The translations under genes were made by a program, and so were the position numbers. 64,000 nucleotides of DNA. It comes from Meira nashicola (lineage: Eukaryota > Basidiomycota > Exobasidiomycetes > Exobasidiales > Brachybasidiaceae). Positions 1 to 10,037 of the stretch are shown here, piece after piece (within the stretch, counting starts at the first letter, position 1; each line of letters opens with the position of its first letter). The notes below the pieces were generated by a model. That model was not told where the DNA came from and ran no database searches. It worked only from the letters and a program-made list of their open reading frames with translations. The DNA is taken from NCBI GenBank assembly GCA_001600355.1, contig BCJU01000009.1:1-64000 (forward strand), in the 5' to 3' direction.

Positions 1-630
1 TTTTTACCAGTTTATCCGATTGCCAATTATTTAACTATTCAATTACGCAAATTTGGTTTCTCAGTTGCGGCTACAAATGCTCTTAGTATTCCACCTCCCG
101 CATTAGGATTATTATTTTTAATCTTGATCACTTTGATTTCGGAAAGGGTAAAATATCGTATCCTTGTTGCAAGTTCGATTGCAGTTTGGAATGCAATTTT
201 TCTATTTATTCTTTTTTCACTTCCANAAAATGCAAGTAAATGGACTTATTGGACATTTGCTGCTCTTCAACAAGCTTTCCCTTATGTTCATGCACTTCAA
301 GTTGCTCTTGTTTCTCGACAATCCGGTTCAGTACGTACAAGAACGATTAGTGCTGCACTTTATAATATTTCCGTTCAAATTTCTTCCATCATTGGTGCAA
401 ATGTTTATCAACGTTCTGATGCACCGCTATACCGAAAAGGAAATCTTGCAATGGCAATCTTGAGTGCTGTCACATTTTTGATTTATATTGGAGTATACTT
501 TTATTATCGAATTAGAAGTCAACAAAGGGATAAAAAATGGAATGCAATGTCAAGAGAAGAACAATTACATTACCTTGCCACAACAAAGGATGAAGGGAAC
601 AGAAGATTGGATTTCAGATTTGCTTTATAA
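1..630 (+). CDS. MFS transporter, allantoate permease (Dal5/ACS) type, 3' part
   Basis: The reading frame is open from the first base of the window to TAA at 628-630, so only the C-terminal half of the protein is present (about 209 residues). It carries several hydrophobic segments and, near the end, the stretch DAPLYRKGN, which is characteristic of the anion:cation symporter / allantoate permease group of fungal MFS carriers. Members import nicotinate, allantoate, biotin precursors, small carboxylates or dipeptides across the plasma membrane. The exact substrate cannot be told from this part. The C-terminus is hydrophilic and cytosolic, as usual in the family. The next gene lies 115 bases away on the opposite strand, so the two are convergent. 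Confidence 0.9.
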   Translation, partial: FLPVYPIANYLTIQLRKFGFSVAATNALSIPPPALGLLFLILITLISERVKYRILVASSIAVWNAIFLFILFSLPXNASKWTYWTFAALQQAFPYVHALQVALVSRQSGSVRTRTISAALYNISVQISSIIGANVYQRSDAPLYRKGNLAMAILSAVTFLIYIGVYFYYRIRSQQRDKKWNAMSREEQLHYLATTKDEGNRRLDFRFAL

Positions 631-744
631 TTATTCCCAAAAACGACTTTCAGAATTTGATGTGTATATGCAACAATACACAGAGTGGTTATGAATAGAG
701 AAATAACTAGAAGAGGTTGAGTACAGTTGCTCACCATGCGCACG

Positions 745-2679
745 CTATTGATTATTATCGCAAGCATCAAAGCCAGCCACAGGATCGCTGGCGTAGGCTA
801 GTTGCATAACACTGTATGCCATTCTTTGATCGTTATATTGAATATCTTCGCATACGGCTGAAGTACCTCCTAAATAAGCAAGCATACCTTCCAATTTAGC
901 TTTCTCGAATGCATAAGAATCATTACCTAATCGTAAATGTGCACTATCATCCTGTTCTTCGGATGTGTTTAATAATTCGTAAGACATATAAACGCCTTCT
1001 GGACCAACCGATTGACCTTGTTCGCAATACGTTTCAGATGGATCTTCGTTATAATCAATTTCTGTATCAGTTGATTCGCATTGACGACGTTGAAGGGTAG
1101 AATTTGATTTGATTTGCTGCGAATTCCAACCAAAGGTGAAATGATTGCCAAAAAAATCTGTTTCGTTTGGACTATTACGCAACGAAACGAAACCATGATG
1201 TCTCATTCTATCGTCATCACTCTCATACCAAAAAGAAGAATTGAAGCCAGGATGAATGGCATGTTGAATCGGATAAACGTGACTCATGATTATATCCCAT
1301 GTAGATAATGGTTGACCGATATTTTTATCATAATGTTTATCCTGTTCATTCAGCATTTCATTATCGATCATTAAAGACTTTTCATATGCTTCTTGAAAGA
1401 ATACTAAATTATCTTCAAACCATAAACGTTTATTCAAATCACGTCCTCCTAACGTTCCTTGCGCAACAGAAAGACCTCCCATCGCAATTTCTGCTGCATT
1501 TTGACTTACAGGATTAGCAGCTGCTTGAACCAATCTTGCACGGGTATAAAGCGATCCCCATGATCCTAAACTGGCAAACAGGAAAGCTGCACCAAAGCAT
1601 AAATATTTGGCAGTTTCCATAAAACCAAGTGATTGCGCTCCAAGTGTACAGCCAAAGTCAATCAAGCCACCAAGAACGATATTCGCTCCAACCAAAAGGG
1701 CTTTGACTAAAAGAGGAGCAAGTCGTTTTTTGTTCATAGCATAGGTTACATCATTTGCTTCACTACTACTGTTTAAAGGTAAAAACTTGACGTCTTTTAA
1801 TAATGGCTCAATATCGTAACCGTGTTTAGTAAGAATTGCAAGATTATCTGAAAACGAACCAGAGAAAGTAGTGGGACTTTGGATCCATGCTTTGAGACTT
1901 GCATCTTTTCGGTCAGGAATCTTTGTCTTTGTCATCGAATTTGCATGCTTGCGTATCAAATGCGTGATAGGATGCGAAGGTAACCACATTCCTTTTGCCT
2001 GATGACGAGGAATAGAAATTTCATGTAAATGTTCTGATTTGATATTTGAAGACATTGAAAATAATTGAACGTGTCTGTCGATATGGTGAGAAGTATCGAT
2101 GATGTTGGGTTTATGATCATTTACTACTTTGGCAGTAGTGACAGCCTGTAAAGAACTCAAAAAGATAAGTATAGTCATTGTGATGATGATACTCATATTA
2201 TAGCCTCGCTTTCGTGCTCGTTCAACAATTATAAATTCTTCCTCTTCATCCCGTAATTCAACCGATGCTGATGAACCCATCCAAGTTTGTTGTCTTACTT
2301 GCATACCTTCAATAATCTCTTTTCGTTTTGCATGCGCTTGATTGCCTATTCCTCCTGAAAATATGATCCGTATACGTCCTGAATCTCGTTTTGCTAAATA
2401 GATTGTACCTAGATTATGCGAGTATTGATATAACTCAGGTTCAATCAAAAACTTTTCTTTGAATAAAAGTTTGACGACTGTTTGATCATTCGGTAGATGA
2501 GCCCGAGAAGCTGCCAAGTGAATCGAATTTATCAATTCAGTTCTTCGTCTTTGTTGTTCTTTTGTTATTTTCGCTTCTAACTTTCTTACACTGGCTTCTT
2601 CTGGAATTGCTTCAGTGAATTCAGTAAAGTTTAACCATTTATTTTTGATAAATGAAAAAATGTCATTAGATGATATGGT
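745..2679 (-). CDS. Uncharacterised secreted or membrane-anchored protein, 5' end unresolved
   Basis: A long frame ends at TAG (745-747) and is open back to a stop at 2680. I do not recognise the family. In-frame ATGs lie at 2304 and 2196. The ATG at 2196 would start a protein of about 483 residues whose first 23 or so residues look like a signal peptide or anchor (SIIITMTILIFLSSL). The frame upstream of it is also protein-like (charged, with a DEEEE run) but has no ATG, so either an upstream exon exists or the start is internal. The mature part has dibasic, Kex2-like sites (NKKR, LQRRQ), a Gly/Ala-rich hydrophobic stretch just after the first of these, several N-glycosylation sequons and a Cys-containing acidic C-terminus. 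This looks like a processed pre-pro-protein. No function is assigned. Confidence 0.6.
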   Translation of the reverse strand, partial: TISSNDIFSFIKNKWLNFTEFTEAIPEEASVRKLEAKITKEQQRRRTELINSIHLAASRAHLPNDQTVVKLLFKEKFLIEPELYQYSHNLGTIYLAKRDSGRIRIIFSGGIGNQAHAKRKEIIEGMQVRQQTWMGSSASVELRDEEEEFIIVERARKRGYNMSIIITMTILIFLSSLQAVTTAKVVNDHKPNIIDTSHHIDRHVQLFSMSSNIKSEHLHEISIPRHQAKGMWLPSHPITHLIRKHANSMTKTKIPDRKDASLKAWIQSPTTFSGSFSDNLAILTKHGYDIEPLLKDVKFLPLNSSSEANDVTYAMNKKRLAPLLVKALLVGANIVLGGLIDFGCTLGAQSLGFMETAKYLCFGAAFLFASLGSWGSLYTRARLVQAAANPVSQNAAEIAMGGLSVAQGTLGGRDLNKRLWFEDNLVFFQEAYEKSLMIDNEMLNEQDKHYDKNIGQPLSTWDIIMSHVYPIQHAIHPGFNSSFWYESDDDRMRHHGFVSLRNSPNETDFFGNHFTFGWNSQQIKSNSTLQRRQCESTDTEIDYNEDPSETYCEQGQSVGPEGVYMSYELLNTSEEQDDSAHLRLGNDSYAFEKAKLEGMLAYLGGTSAVCEDIQYNDQRMAYSVMQLAYASDPVAGFDACDNNQ

Positions 2680-3283
2680 TCAAAAAAAAAAATAGAAAGC
2701 TTGTCTTGTTTTTATATTTTGTTCGATAAGTGGGGTTTACGTTGAAAAGGATATCTTTTTTTTTTTAATTCCCATCATTTGACCTCATGGTTTCTTAGTC
2801 TTACATTTTAACGCTAGTCCATCATTTTCACGCTAAATTTTTCCTCAGCGCCCCTGCCGCCCGTTAAAACAAGAGAAATTAGCCAGTTGCGGATAGAAGT
2901 GTGTGCCTGTACTTTTATATCCGAAAAAGATAAACTCAACGCTGAAGAAAGAGACGGCTAGCCCTCTGATTGTTATTTGTTTATGCTGTTTTAGCTAGCG
3001 TGATTTCTCAATAATAAAAAAAGAAAAGTATCACCACGTTGCTACCCGATGACATTTTTACTATTTGCCATAGTACCCCAATGCTTCTTAGCCAGTGGAC
3101 TACTTGCCTTTATCGATATTGATGCCTGATTTCGCTTTCGTCCTAAAAAGTATTGGCGGATAGTGAGCAGTGTAAGTCTTTTTGCCTGAGCATATAGAGA
3201 TCTTCCCTATCTATGAAGATGTAAACATAAATACTTCTATACTTCATACTTCTATATAAGGCTGTCATTTGATCTAGATAAAA
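2680..3283. other. Intergenic, upstream of two minus-strand genes
   Basis: No convincing coding frame. It holds poly-T/poly-A runs near 2680-2770 and presumably the promoter, and perhaps a first exon, of the upstream-open gene ending at 745. Confidence 0.4.
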
Positions 3284-4345
3284 CTACCATAGAATGCATT
3301 CAAGCAGAGAGATGATACATGAAAGACAAGAGAATGTAATCAGAGCAATTGGGACACCTTTCCAAGGCTCTACTTTAAATAAGCCAGCGATACCTAAATT
3401 GACAAGATTCTTTTGTTGCTTTATTGCTTGATAAGTCTCTTTCACTTCTGCTGAAACATGTGTCCATAAGCCGTAAATGATCCAAAAAGCAAGACAAGAA
3501 GCTATTAATAAGATTGTTGCAGCCAAATTAGCGTAAAATGTCTTATCTCTTGATTTCTTATATCTTGCTTCCTCTTTATTTGATTCTCGTTTTTGTTGTT
3601 TATACATGCTTAAGATTCGAATCGTTGTTATATATAACCTGAAAAGGATTGTTAAAATTGACAAAGTCATCAATGTTGTCAAGCCAGCAATACGAGCGTA
3701 ATCAGATTGTTTATAGCCACCTCTTTGATGATTTCCATAATCATAATCGATTCCAGCTTCGACAAAGTGTATAGCAAAGCCATGATTGATTGTGATTGTC
3801 CGATATTTGTTTAAATCAAAAGATGTATCAAGTGACCAAACTGCAGTAGGGAAAATACTAACGCCTTCGCTTTGATTAGTATTTTGACGTTTGTTCTTCT
3901 TAAAAGGCTCAGCTAAATAGNTATAAGAAGGTGGATAAAATGTGTCATGTAGAGGAGCACCTGCACGAATATCTTGCATACCAGTTGTAGCAATAGTTCT
4001 AGTAGTAGTAGCTGTAGGAGAATAAGCTATAGGCTGTGCTGAATAATATCCGGTAAAACGTTCTGTTGTGGTATATGTTTTACAATTAAGCGCAACTTCA
4101 GTAACAATTGTTGTTTGCACGCTTATAGAAGCTGGTTTTGTAGTTGTAGTTTCATAACCAGTTACAGTTTGTGTTTCCGTTCNGGTATAAAGTTGAGCAA
4201 ATGGTACATTTTGATAACCATCAAATACGTTTGAACGAGCATAAGAACATGATTGAGCTAGGATTTTTAATGCCCATATCTGTAATGATAATGTAGCTAA
4301 TAAAATAATAGCTTCAAAGAGTAGGAATATACGAAACAATTTCAT
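3284..4345 (-). CDS. Four-pass membrane protein with Thr-rich extracellular loop, uncharacterised
   Basis: Single exon of 353 residues, ATG at 4345 and TAG at 3284. An N-terminal hydrophobic helix (about residues 5-28) is followed by a roughly 190-residue loop rich in Thr/Ser/Tyr (TTTT runs), then three more hydrophobic helices near residues 221-243, 276-298 and 328-350, with a basic linker (KQQKRESNKEEARYKKSR) between helices 2 and 3. This topology resembles SUR7/PalI-type tetraspan proteins of the fungal plasma membrane, but I see no diagnostic motif, so the likeness is topological only. It lies in tandem with another multi-pass protein 236 bases upstream on the same strand. Confidence 0.75.
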   Translation of the reverse strand: MKLFRIFLLFEAIILLATLSLQIWALKILAQSCSYARSNVFDGYQNVPFAQLYTXTETQTVTGYETTTTKPASISVQTTIVTEVALNCKTYTTTERFTGYYSAQPIAYSPTATTTRTIATTGMQDIRAGAPLHDTFYPPSYXYLAEPFKKNKRQNTNQSEGVSIFPTAVWSLDTSFDLNKYRTITINHGFAIHFVEAGIDYDYGNHQRGGYKQSDYARIAGLTTLMTLSILTILFRLYITTIRILSMYKQQKRESNKEEARYKKSRDKTFYANLAATILLIASCLAFWIIYGLWTHVSAEVKETYQAIKQQKNLVNLGIAGLFKVEPWKGVPIALITFSCLSCIISLLECILW

Positions 4346-4581
4346 CTTTGATCGTTGTCAGATTGATAATTTGCAAAAAAAATACAATATAAACACTATT
4401 TTCTAATTTTATTGTACGGTCTTCCGACGACGATAACAGATCAAATCTAAAACGCGGGGTAAAAACACGCTTACCTTCTTCAACACAGCCTTACTATAAA
4501 ATTTACCCGGCACAAATATAAAATTGATCAATAAATTATAGTAATTAGGTTACTTTTGTTTATATAGTTTAACACATCTTG

Positions 4582-5268
4582 TTAAGCATATTGCAAGAGT
4601 AAAAGTACAATAGTATCAATTGATGCTACCAAGATTTCACGATTGATTTGATAAGTTTTATCTTTCTCATCTTTTGATAAATTTCGTTGATTGCTTTCAT
4701 CTTCTTTCTTCTTTCCTCTTGCAGGCATAATGAAGCCAATTATTATCCATGCGAGAAGAGAATATAAAATCAACATTGAAATCAATACTTGACAACGAAG
4801 AAGGAATCGCCAAAGACCAGAAAGGAATAAAATATCAATGATGAAACTAAAATGGATCACAGCAAAGAACGGGTCATCTTTCTGTTTTTGAGAGGTATTG
4901 CCACCAATGAGAATTAAAATTTGTAGAANTGTTGAGAGTAAAAGTAGATATGATCTTGCGATTGAGAGGAGATCGAATCTTTGAGGGAAACGAGTGAGAA
5001 TGTTTAATATAGATAAAAATGCATAATTTGACTGTATTCCAACTGTGATGAANTTATATCTTGCTTTATCTCCTTTTGTTGTATAAGACGCAAATAAAAG
5101 GCCGATGGCAATGATGAGATTGAATGTTACACATAGTTGCAAGATAGTTTCATTCGAACCCATAATACCGCTATATGTCGGCACCAAATGATCTAAAGGC
5201 CATCGTAAGATACTCTCCAATCCATGTATCACAATATTGAATGTATTTTGAAGCGGTCTCGATTCCAT
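4582..5268 (-). CDS. Small multi-pass membrane protein, uncharacterised
   Basis: Single exon of 228 residues, ATG at 5268. About five or six hydrophobic segments are visible, followed by a charged stretch (residues about 183-207, with a GKKKEDE sequence) and a final hydrophobic end. No family is recognised. Three ambiguous bases fall inside. It is divergent from the RidA-like gene, with 273 bases between the two starts, and tandem with the tetraspan-like gene downstream. Confidence 0.7.
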   Translation of the reverse strand: MESRPLQNTFNIVIHGLESILRWPLDHLVPTYSGIMGSNETILQLCVTFNLIIAIGLLFASYTTKGDKARYXFITVGIQSNYAFLSILNILTRFPQRFDLLSIARSYLLLLSTXLQILILIGGNTSQKQKDDPFFAVIHFSFIIDILFLSGLWRFLLRCQVLISMLILYSLLAWIIIGFIMPARGKKKEDESNQRNLSKDEKDKTYQINREILVASIDTIVLLLLQYA

Positions 5269-5322
5269 TATGCTATACTAGAAGGTTAATGGTTGAGCGG
5301 AGTAACATTCTTATTCCAAACA

Positions 5323-5335
5323 CGCTGCGCAGCGG
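5323..5335. promoter_or_regulatory. GC-rich palindrome CGCTGCGCAGCG in a divergent promoter
   Basis: A 12-base perfect palindrome lies in an otherwise AT-rich intergenic region, 55 bases upstream of the membrane-protein start (5268) and about 207 bases upstream of the RidA-like start (5542). Related GCGCAGCGC strings recur in several other intergenic regions of this window (see findings). A role as a factor-binding site is inferred, not shown. Confidence 0.4.
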
Positions 5336-5541
5336 CACCTACGCTAAACTAACAAAAGAGCGTTGTGTCAGTCTCATGCATAAGCTATATGTAATCAATG
5401 TATAAGCTTCACACCTTTTTCTTAAAAGACGCTAACGAATCAACATAACTTTTAAATTACGTTCAAATAAAAGGAAACAAGGTTGAACTGTTCCAACCAA
5501 CTTTATTCAATTTATAATCAATCTAAATCTAGACAATCACC

Positions 5542-6010
5542 ATGACAGAGGCTAAAAAAGAGTACGTAAGAGTTGTTTATGTCTAGAATTATTCGTTCAA
5601 ACTTTCTCTGTTTTCATTACAGTTTCACTGCTGTGCAAGTTACACCTGATAATTACCCTCAATACTATATTTCACAAGCTACTAAATTAGGTAACCTCTT
5701 ATTTGTTTCCGGTCAAGTTGGAGCAGGAGAAGATGGTGAATTAAAGAGTAAAGATGATTTTTCAATTCAAGTTGATCAAGCATTTTTAAATTTAGAAAAA
5801 GTTTTACAAGCAGGAGGTTCAAATTTAACTCAAATCGTTAAAGTAACAATCTTTTTAACAGATATGAAAAATCAATTCCCATTCATTTGTCAAGCTCGTA
5901 AAAAATACTTTACCATTCCTTATCCTGCCGATACGATTGTTGAAGTGAAATCTCTTTATCATCCTGATGTTAAAGTAGAAATTGAAGCCATTGCTGCTAT
6001 TCCAAAGTAA
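5542..6010 (+). CDS. RidA/YjgF/UK114-family protein lacking the canonical Arg
   Basis: Two exons: 5542-5561 and 5623-6010, with a 61-base GT..AG intron whose phase joins to give a 135-residue protein, the usual RidA length. The N-terminus reads MTEAKKDFTAVQVTP. RidA proteins are small trimeric enzymes that hydrolyse reactive enamine/imine intermediates released by PLP enzymes. The fold signatures are clear: an SGQVG turn, VKVTIFLTDM, and VEIEAIA near the C-terminus. The position that is Arg in active RidA (PAR..VEV; Arg105 in E. coli) is Asp110 here (PADTIVEV). That Arg binds the substrate carboxylate, so classical 2-aminoacrylate deaminase activity is doubtful. It may belong to one of the divergent Rid subfamilies. 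No targeting signal is seen, so it is probably cytosolic. Confidence 0.9.
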
Positions 6011-6461
6011 ATGATTATATCTTCTTTCATCTTTCATGTGATTTGTCTTAAATCCGAAGCAGAACATGAAAAAGGCCCGTTTTAGCTTTCTCTTGGCATT
6101 GCTTTGCTTAAATCCCTGCACGGGCTTTTTTTTCTTGCATGCAGATGTACGCCGTGCAGCATATACACGATGAGTATTTGACAGCATAGAGGTATATCAA
6201 ACATCTCTTCGGCACTACCATTAGGGAATGTCTGACAGATTTATGGATTGTTGATAGTTACATTCCATTTCCCCCAAGAATATCTCACGAACTTCTCCAA
6301 TGGATCATTTTTGTCTCCCCATTTTGTGTGTGTTTTGCGCTTGACCTTTTCACCAGCATATATGCTTTGACGGGCTCTTTGCATCGAGTTTATTAGCATA
6401 ACAAACTATTCTTTTCTTGTTTCTCTCTCATCAACCATAAGNATCATCATTTCAGTACAAC
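6011..6461. other. Intergenic
   Basis: 3' region of the RidA-like gene and promoter of the GNAT gene. A GC-rich word around 6111-6126 is followed by a T run and could assist 3'-end formation. Nothing else is recognisable. Confidence 0.3.
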
Positions 6462-7268
6462 ATGATCGGAACAATGGATGGCGCTTTAGAATCTTCGAAG
6501 CTTTATGTGAAAATGTGGAAAGAATTTTTACAAGATGTTGATGGAAGAGTAGATGAAAAAAAAGGTGTAATGATTCGATGGTCAGGTACAAATTTAACAT
6601 TTTTCAACGTTCTCACTTTTGTTGATGGTAATGTAGATCAAATCGAATTGAAAAAACGTCTTGAATTTGGGTTGGATTATATGCAACAAAACAAAGAACC
6701 TGGCATGTTTCCTCTTTTTGAAGAATTATTGACAGACGAAGCACGTTTACAACTTCAAAAAACATATGAACGTGTAGGATTTCATCTGGAAAGTAATGAA
6801 TTCGGAATGGCAGGAGAGATTTCAACCCTTCAAGAACCACATCATCCAGACCTTCGATTTGAACGAATTAAAACAGAAGAAGACATGAAAACGTATAATA
6901 CATTAAATGCACTTGCTCATAACGTTGATCCATCCGAATTTATTAAAGTTATCAAACTTTCAAAACTTTGGNATGAAATCGGTTTTGGATTTATTGGCTA
7001 TTTACGTAAAGATGATAAACCTGTTTGTTGTGCATCTGCTTTTCCNGTTGAAAAATCTTTATTCCTCATTGGCGTTGCAACTGATCCGAATTATTGGAGA
7101 CATGGTTATGGTGAAACAATCACACGTAAAGCACTTTTTGAAGCAGGTAAAGCGTATAATTTAACAAGAGTCGTTTTTCAATCTACTGAAATTGGAAAAT
7201 CAGTTTATGAACGAATAGGAATGAAAGTTACTTGTAATGTTCATACTCTTGTATTGCCTCAAAAATAA
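6462..7268 (+). CDS. GNAT-family N-acetyltransferase-like protein
   Basis: Single exon of 268 residues from ATG 6462. The C-terminal third has the GNAT acetyl-CoA binding motif A: VATDPNYWRHGYGETI, where RHGYGE matches Q/R-x-x-G-x-G/A, preceded by beta strands typical of the fold (CCASAF..KSLFLIGV). The C-terminal segment SVYERIGMKV resembles motif B. The N-terminal about 130 residues are an extension without a recognised domain. The substrate is unknown. The gene stands alone between two intergenic regions. Two ambiguous bases affect single residues only. Confidence 0.8.
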   Translation: MIGTMDGALESSKLYVKMWKEFLQDVDGRVDEKKGVMIRWSGTNLTFFNVLTFVDGNVDQIELKKRLEFGLDYMQQNKEPGMFPLFEELLTDEARLQLQKTYERVGFHLESNEFGMAGEISTLQEPHHPDLRFERIKTEEDMKTYNTLNALAHNVDPSEFIKVIKLSKLWXEIGFGFIGYLRKDDKPVCCASAFXVEKSLFLIGVATDPNYWRHGYGETITRKALFEAGKAYNLTRVVFQSTEIGKSVYERIGMKVTCNVHTLVLPQK

Positions 7269-8732
7269 ATAAATAAAAATCTTTTTTCCTGCAGAGAAGC
7301 CAGAGAAAAAAGCCACAATGTGAACGCGTGTCAAGATAGAATACAAGTACCATTCATTTTTTTTGAAGAAAAAGGAGGATATGACGGAGTAGTAAAACTT
7401 GATACACGCAGATAATAATAACGACGTCTTTTTAAAATTCCATCATAGATCAACCACTATCAGGCTAAGGCATAAATAAAGAGAAAAGCTTGGCATGTAT
7501 GAACGAGTACGATGCGGCGGAATACGAGGAAACCACCGTCGGGCAAAGTGGATAGCTGCAGCCACAGCGTTACGCCGGCCGGCTACAACCCATTAGCGTT
7601 ATTTTTTATACGTCATCTTTTGTCTTACAATGAACTGAATTGCTACACATGATCCTATGCGTTAGCGCCAATTTTTTGCTGGGAATTCTTAGAATGCCAG
7701 TTTCTTTACTAAAATGCCAGACTTAGCGGGTACTTTCATGCAAGAGTGCATGAACATGCTCACAGCTGAAGAGGATTGAAAATTATCTGAATTGAATTTG
7801 CTCCTGCCTATCAAGGCTCATATATATGAGCTGCTTGGACCGCTGCCGGAACAGGGTCTTCGCGCGCTAGCGGCGATGAGGGAGGGTGGTGGGTCAAAAA
7901 TTGAGCTAGAAGACAATGATGAGAATGCTATGATGGTGGTGGAAGAAAGGGCTTAATAGAACTACGTAGAAGCTTGGGGCTTATCAACGTATTCTGCGTT
8001 GTAAATACATGTTTGCATTCACTGTATACTCATTAACTGTTTAAATATGAATGAACTTTTCGATCGGTACACCGTAGGTTGCGGATAAATATATGCTAAT
8101 GTGATTTTATGGCATACAGTGAAAGAGGATAGTCGAATGCGGTTGAACACCGATTCGCTACTCTATACATATTTAAACCGAAACGAAAGGATCATGAATG
8201 CTCTTCGTTTCCCGCTAAACTTGCATATACCGAGCTTCTAAAGCCTTTATCGATCGGATATCCAAATTCTTGGTACACGTTTAGCAATGGAGAAAAAAGG
8301 TATAAAAATCCCTTGTAAATTCTATTGAAACGATCAAGAAAGTTATTTCCAACCCAAAAACTTCCCCCTTTTTCCACTCAAAATAATTGATGATCTATAA
8401 TAGGCGTCTCCGAAAGTATTAGGGATTTACCATGTCAAAGAACACAGTAGAATAAAATTATCCCAAAAAGGAGTCATATCCTTGCGTTTATATAGTATAC
8501 TTTCTCGCCTTTGTAATGCTTCTAGAAAAAGCATGTGCATATAAATTAGAATAATCTTGTGTGAACTACAGTATATGATAGATGCACATGCTATATACCC
8601 TCTACTTGCATATGTATCGCATGGTTACGATGTAGATTTCGGCAGAAGAGCTGAGCGGGCTTTGTGCAGCACAGCGTGATTTGCATCGTGCCATCTTTAC
8701 GCGTATAAAAAAGTATCTATATAACTACCCAT
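7269..8732. other. Gene-poor intergenic region with possible gene debris
   Basis: 1.46 kb without an intact gene. It contains a GC-richer coding-like relic at 7756-7956 (separate entry). A minus-strand frame at 8192-8377 ends in a segment faintly like SDR C-termini (KGFRSSVYASLAG) but has no ATG, so I treat it as a possible relic only. Confidence 0.35.
7756..7956 (+). pseudogene. Coding-like relic with one in-frame stop, family unknown
   Basis: From ATG 7756 the frame reads 7 residues, a TGA at 7777-7779, then 58 residues to TAA 7954-7956. The part after the stop has balanced amino-acid composition (an amphipathic stretch with PLPEQGLRAL, then an acidic ELEDNDENAM stretch) and visibly more G/C-ending codons than surrounding DNA. 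No family is recognised. It could be the tail of a decayed gene or a chance open frame. Confidence 0.25.
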
Positions 8733-9828
8733 ATGGTATCATATCATAACCATCATCAACATAAAGCGATCAACAAGATGCTAATGAAATCAGCAAGAAT
8801 TGCTTTACTTTCAATATTGTTTATGATTGTTGGTAAAAGTATGGCTGATAAACAATCTCTGCATGCGCTTGTATGGGGTGACACAACTAACGGTGTCACA
8901 TGTGATTGTGCTGATGATTTAGGTAAAATGATTATAAATACACCTGGCTATAATATATCTTATACAATTGTTGGACCGGATGGTACAAATTTTACTTCTG
9001 ATTTACTTCAAACTGCCGACATTTTCGCTTATCCAGGTGGACCAAGTTTAGAAAAAGCATGGCAAGGGTTAGAACCATTTTCAGAACCTTTACGTGAATG
9101 GATACGAAATGGTGGTCGTTATATTGGAAGTTGTTTAGGTGCATATTTAGCTGGAAGTGGAGCAAGTTTTGCACCAGATGTAGGATTAAGTATTTTACCC
9201 TATAATGTTCAATCAGGACAAGAAATCACTCAACCTAACGCTCAAGTTCAAAATTCTAAAGATACATATATTGACGTAAATTGGACGTTTGGAAGTGGAA
9301 TAAATGCGAGTAAAACGATAAAAAATCGTACTTTATACTTTCAAGATGGAGTTGTGATTTTAATCTCTGATGATCAAATACGTACTTCAAATTCGACTTT
9401 ATTAGGACGATATAGTAAGAATAACGATGTTGCAGCAATTGTTTCACCTTTTGGAAAGGGATTTGTTGGAGTAACCGGTGTTCATCTTGAAGCTGATGAG
9501 AGTTGGTGTGAGTTTTGATAATGTCTTTTGATAATCTCATAAGAGAACTAGAATTAATCCTTTATACTCTCTCTCTCTAAACACAGATCAATTAGCTCAT
9601 TTTTCCAACCCACAAGGCGTCAATTTGAATTACGGATATGATTTGGTAGCAACTACACTAGGTAGCTTGGGACGTAATGCATCTGAAATAACAACCAACG
9701 GATCAACCTCTGCCGCTTCTACACAAAATCAAGGGAATAATAATTCATCATCCATTCTAAGCTCAACTTTTAGTAGTGTGGTCTTTCTATTGGCACTTTT
9801 CTTAGGCAATTCTTTATTACTTGTATAA
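8733..9828 (+). CDS. GPI-anchored BPL_N-type (class I glutamine amidotransferase-like) protein
   Basis: Two exons, 8733-9507 and 9587-9828, with a 79-base intron; the junction restores a W-Y pair typical of the family. The protein has 338 residues, or 323 if the second in-frame ATG at 8778 is used; the latter gives a tighter signal peptide (residues LLSILFMIVGKSMA). The central domain is the glutamine-amidotransferase-like fold seen at the N-terminus of fungal biotin-protein ligases and in secreted homologues: YPGGPSLEKAW, then the nucleophile elbow GSCLGAYLAGS with Cys, then GVHLEADESW. The C-terminus after a Ser/Thr/Asn-rich linker ends in a hydrophobic tail (VVFLLALFLGNSLLLV), the pattern of a GPI-attachment signal, so it is predicted to sit on the cell surface. 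Substrate and activity are unknown. A degenerate partial copy lies at 15426-15538. Confidence 0.85.
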
Positions 9829-10037
9829 TCTACTATTATTTAGCATCACTATCAATCTTTTGCTATCTATGAATATGATGAGGTTCATTGATAATAATAT
9901 CGACGGCTGTGATTTCAAAGCGGAACAGGTAATTGCAATAAAGCTCAAGTACGATAAGGAGCGCGCAGATGGCCATAAATACTTCATATATTTAGCAGGA
10001 TCAAGCGAAAAAGTATGTACATAGGTTATATGTGTGT

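Noticed and set aside
8192..8377. Minus-strand frame as a short SDR gene
   Set aside because: It begins right after a stop, has no ATG, and only a weak C-terminal likeness.
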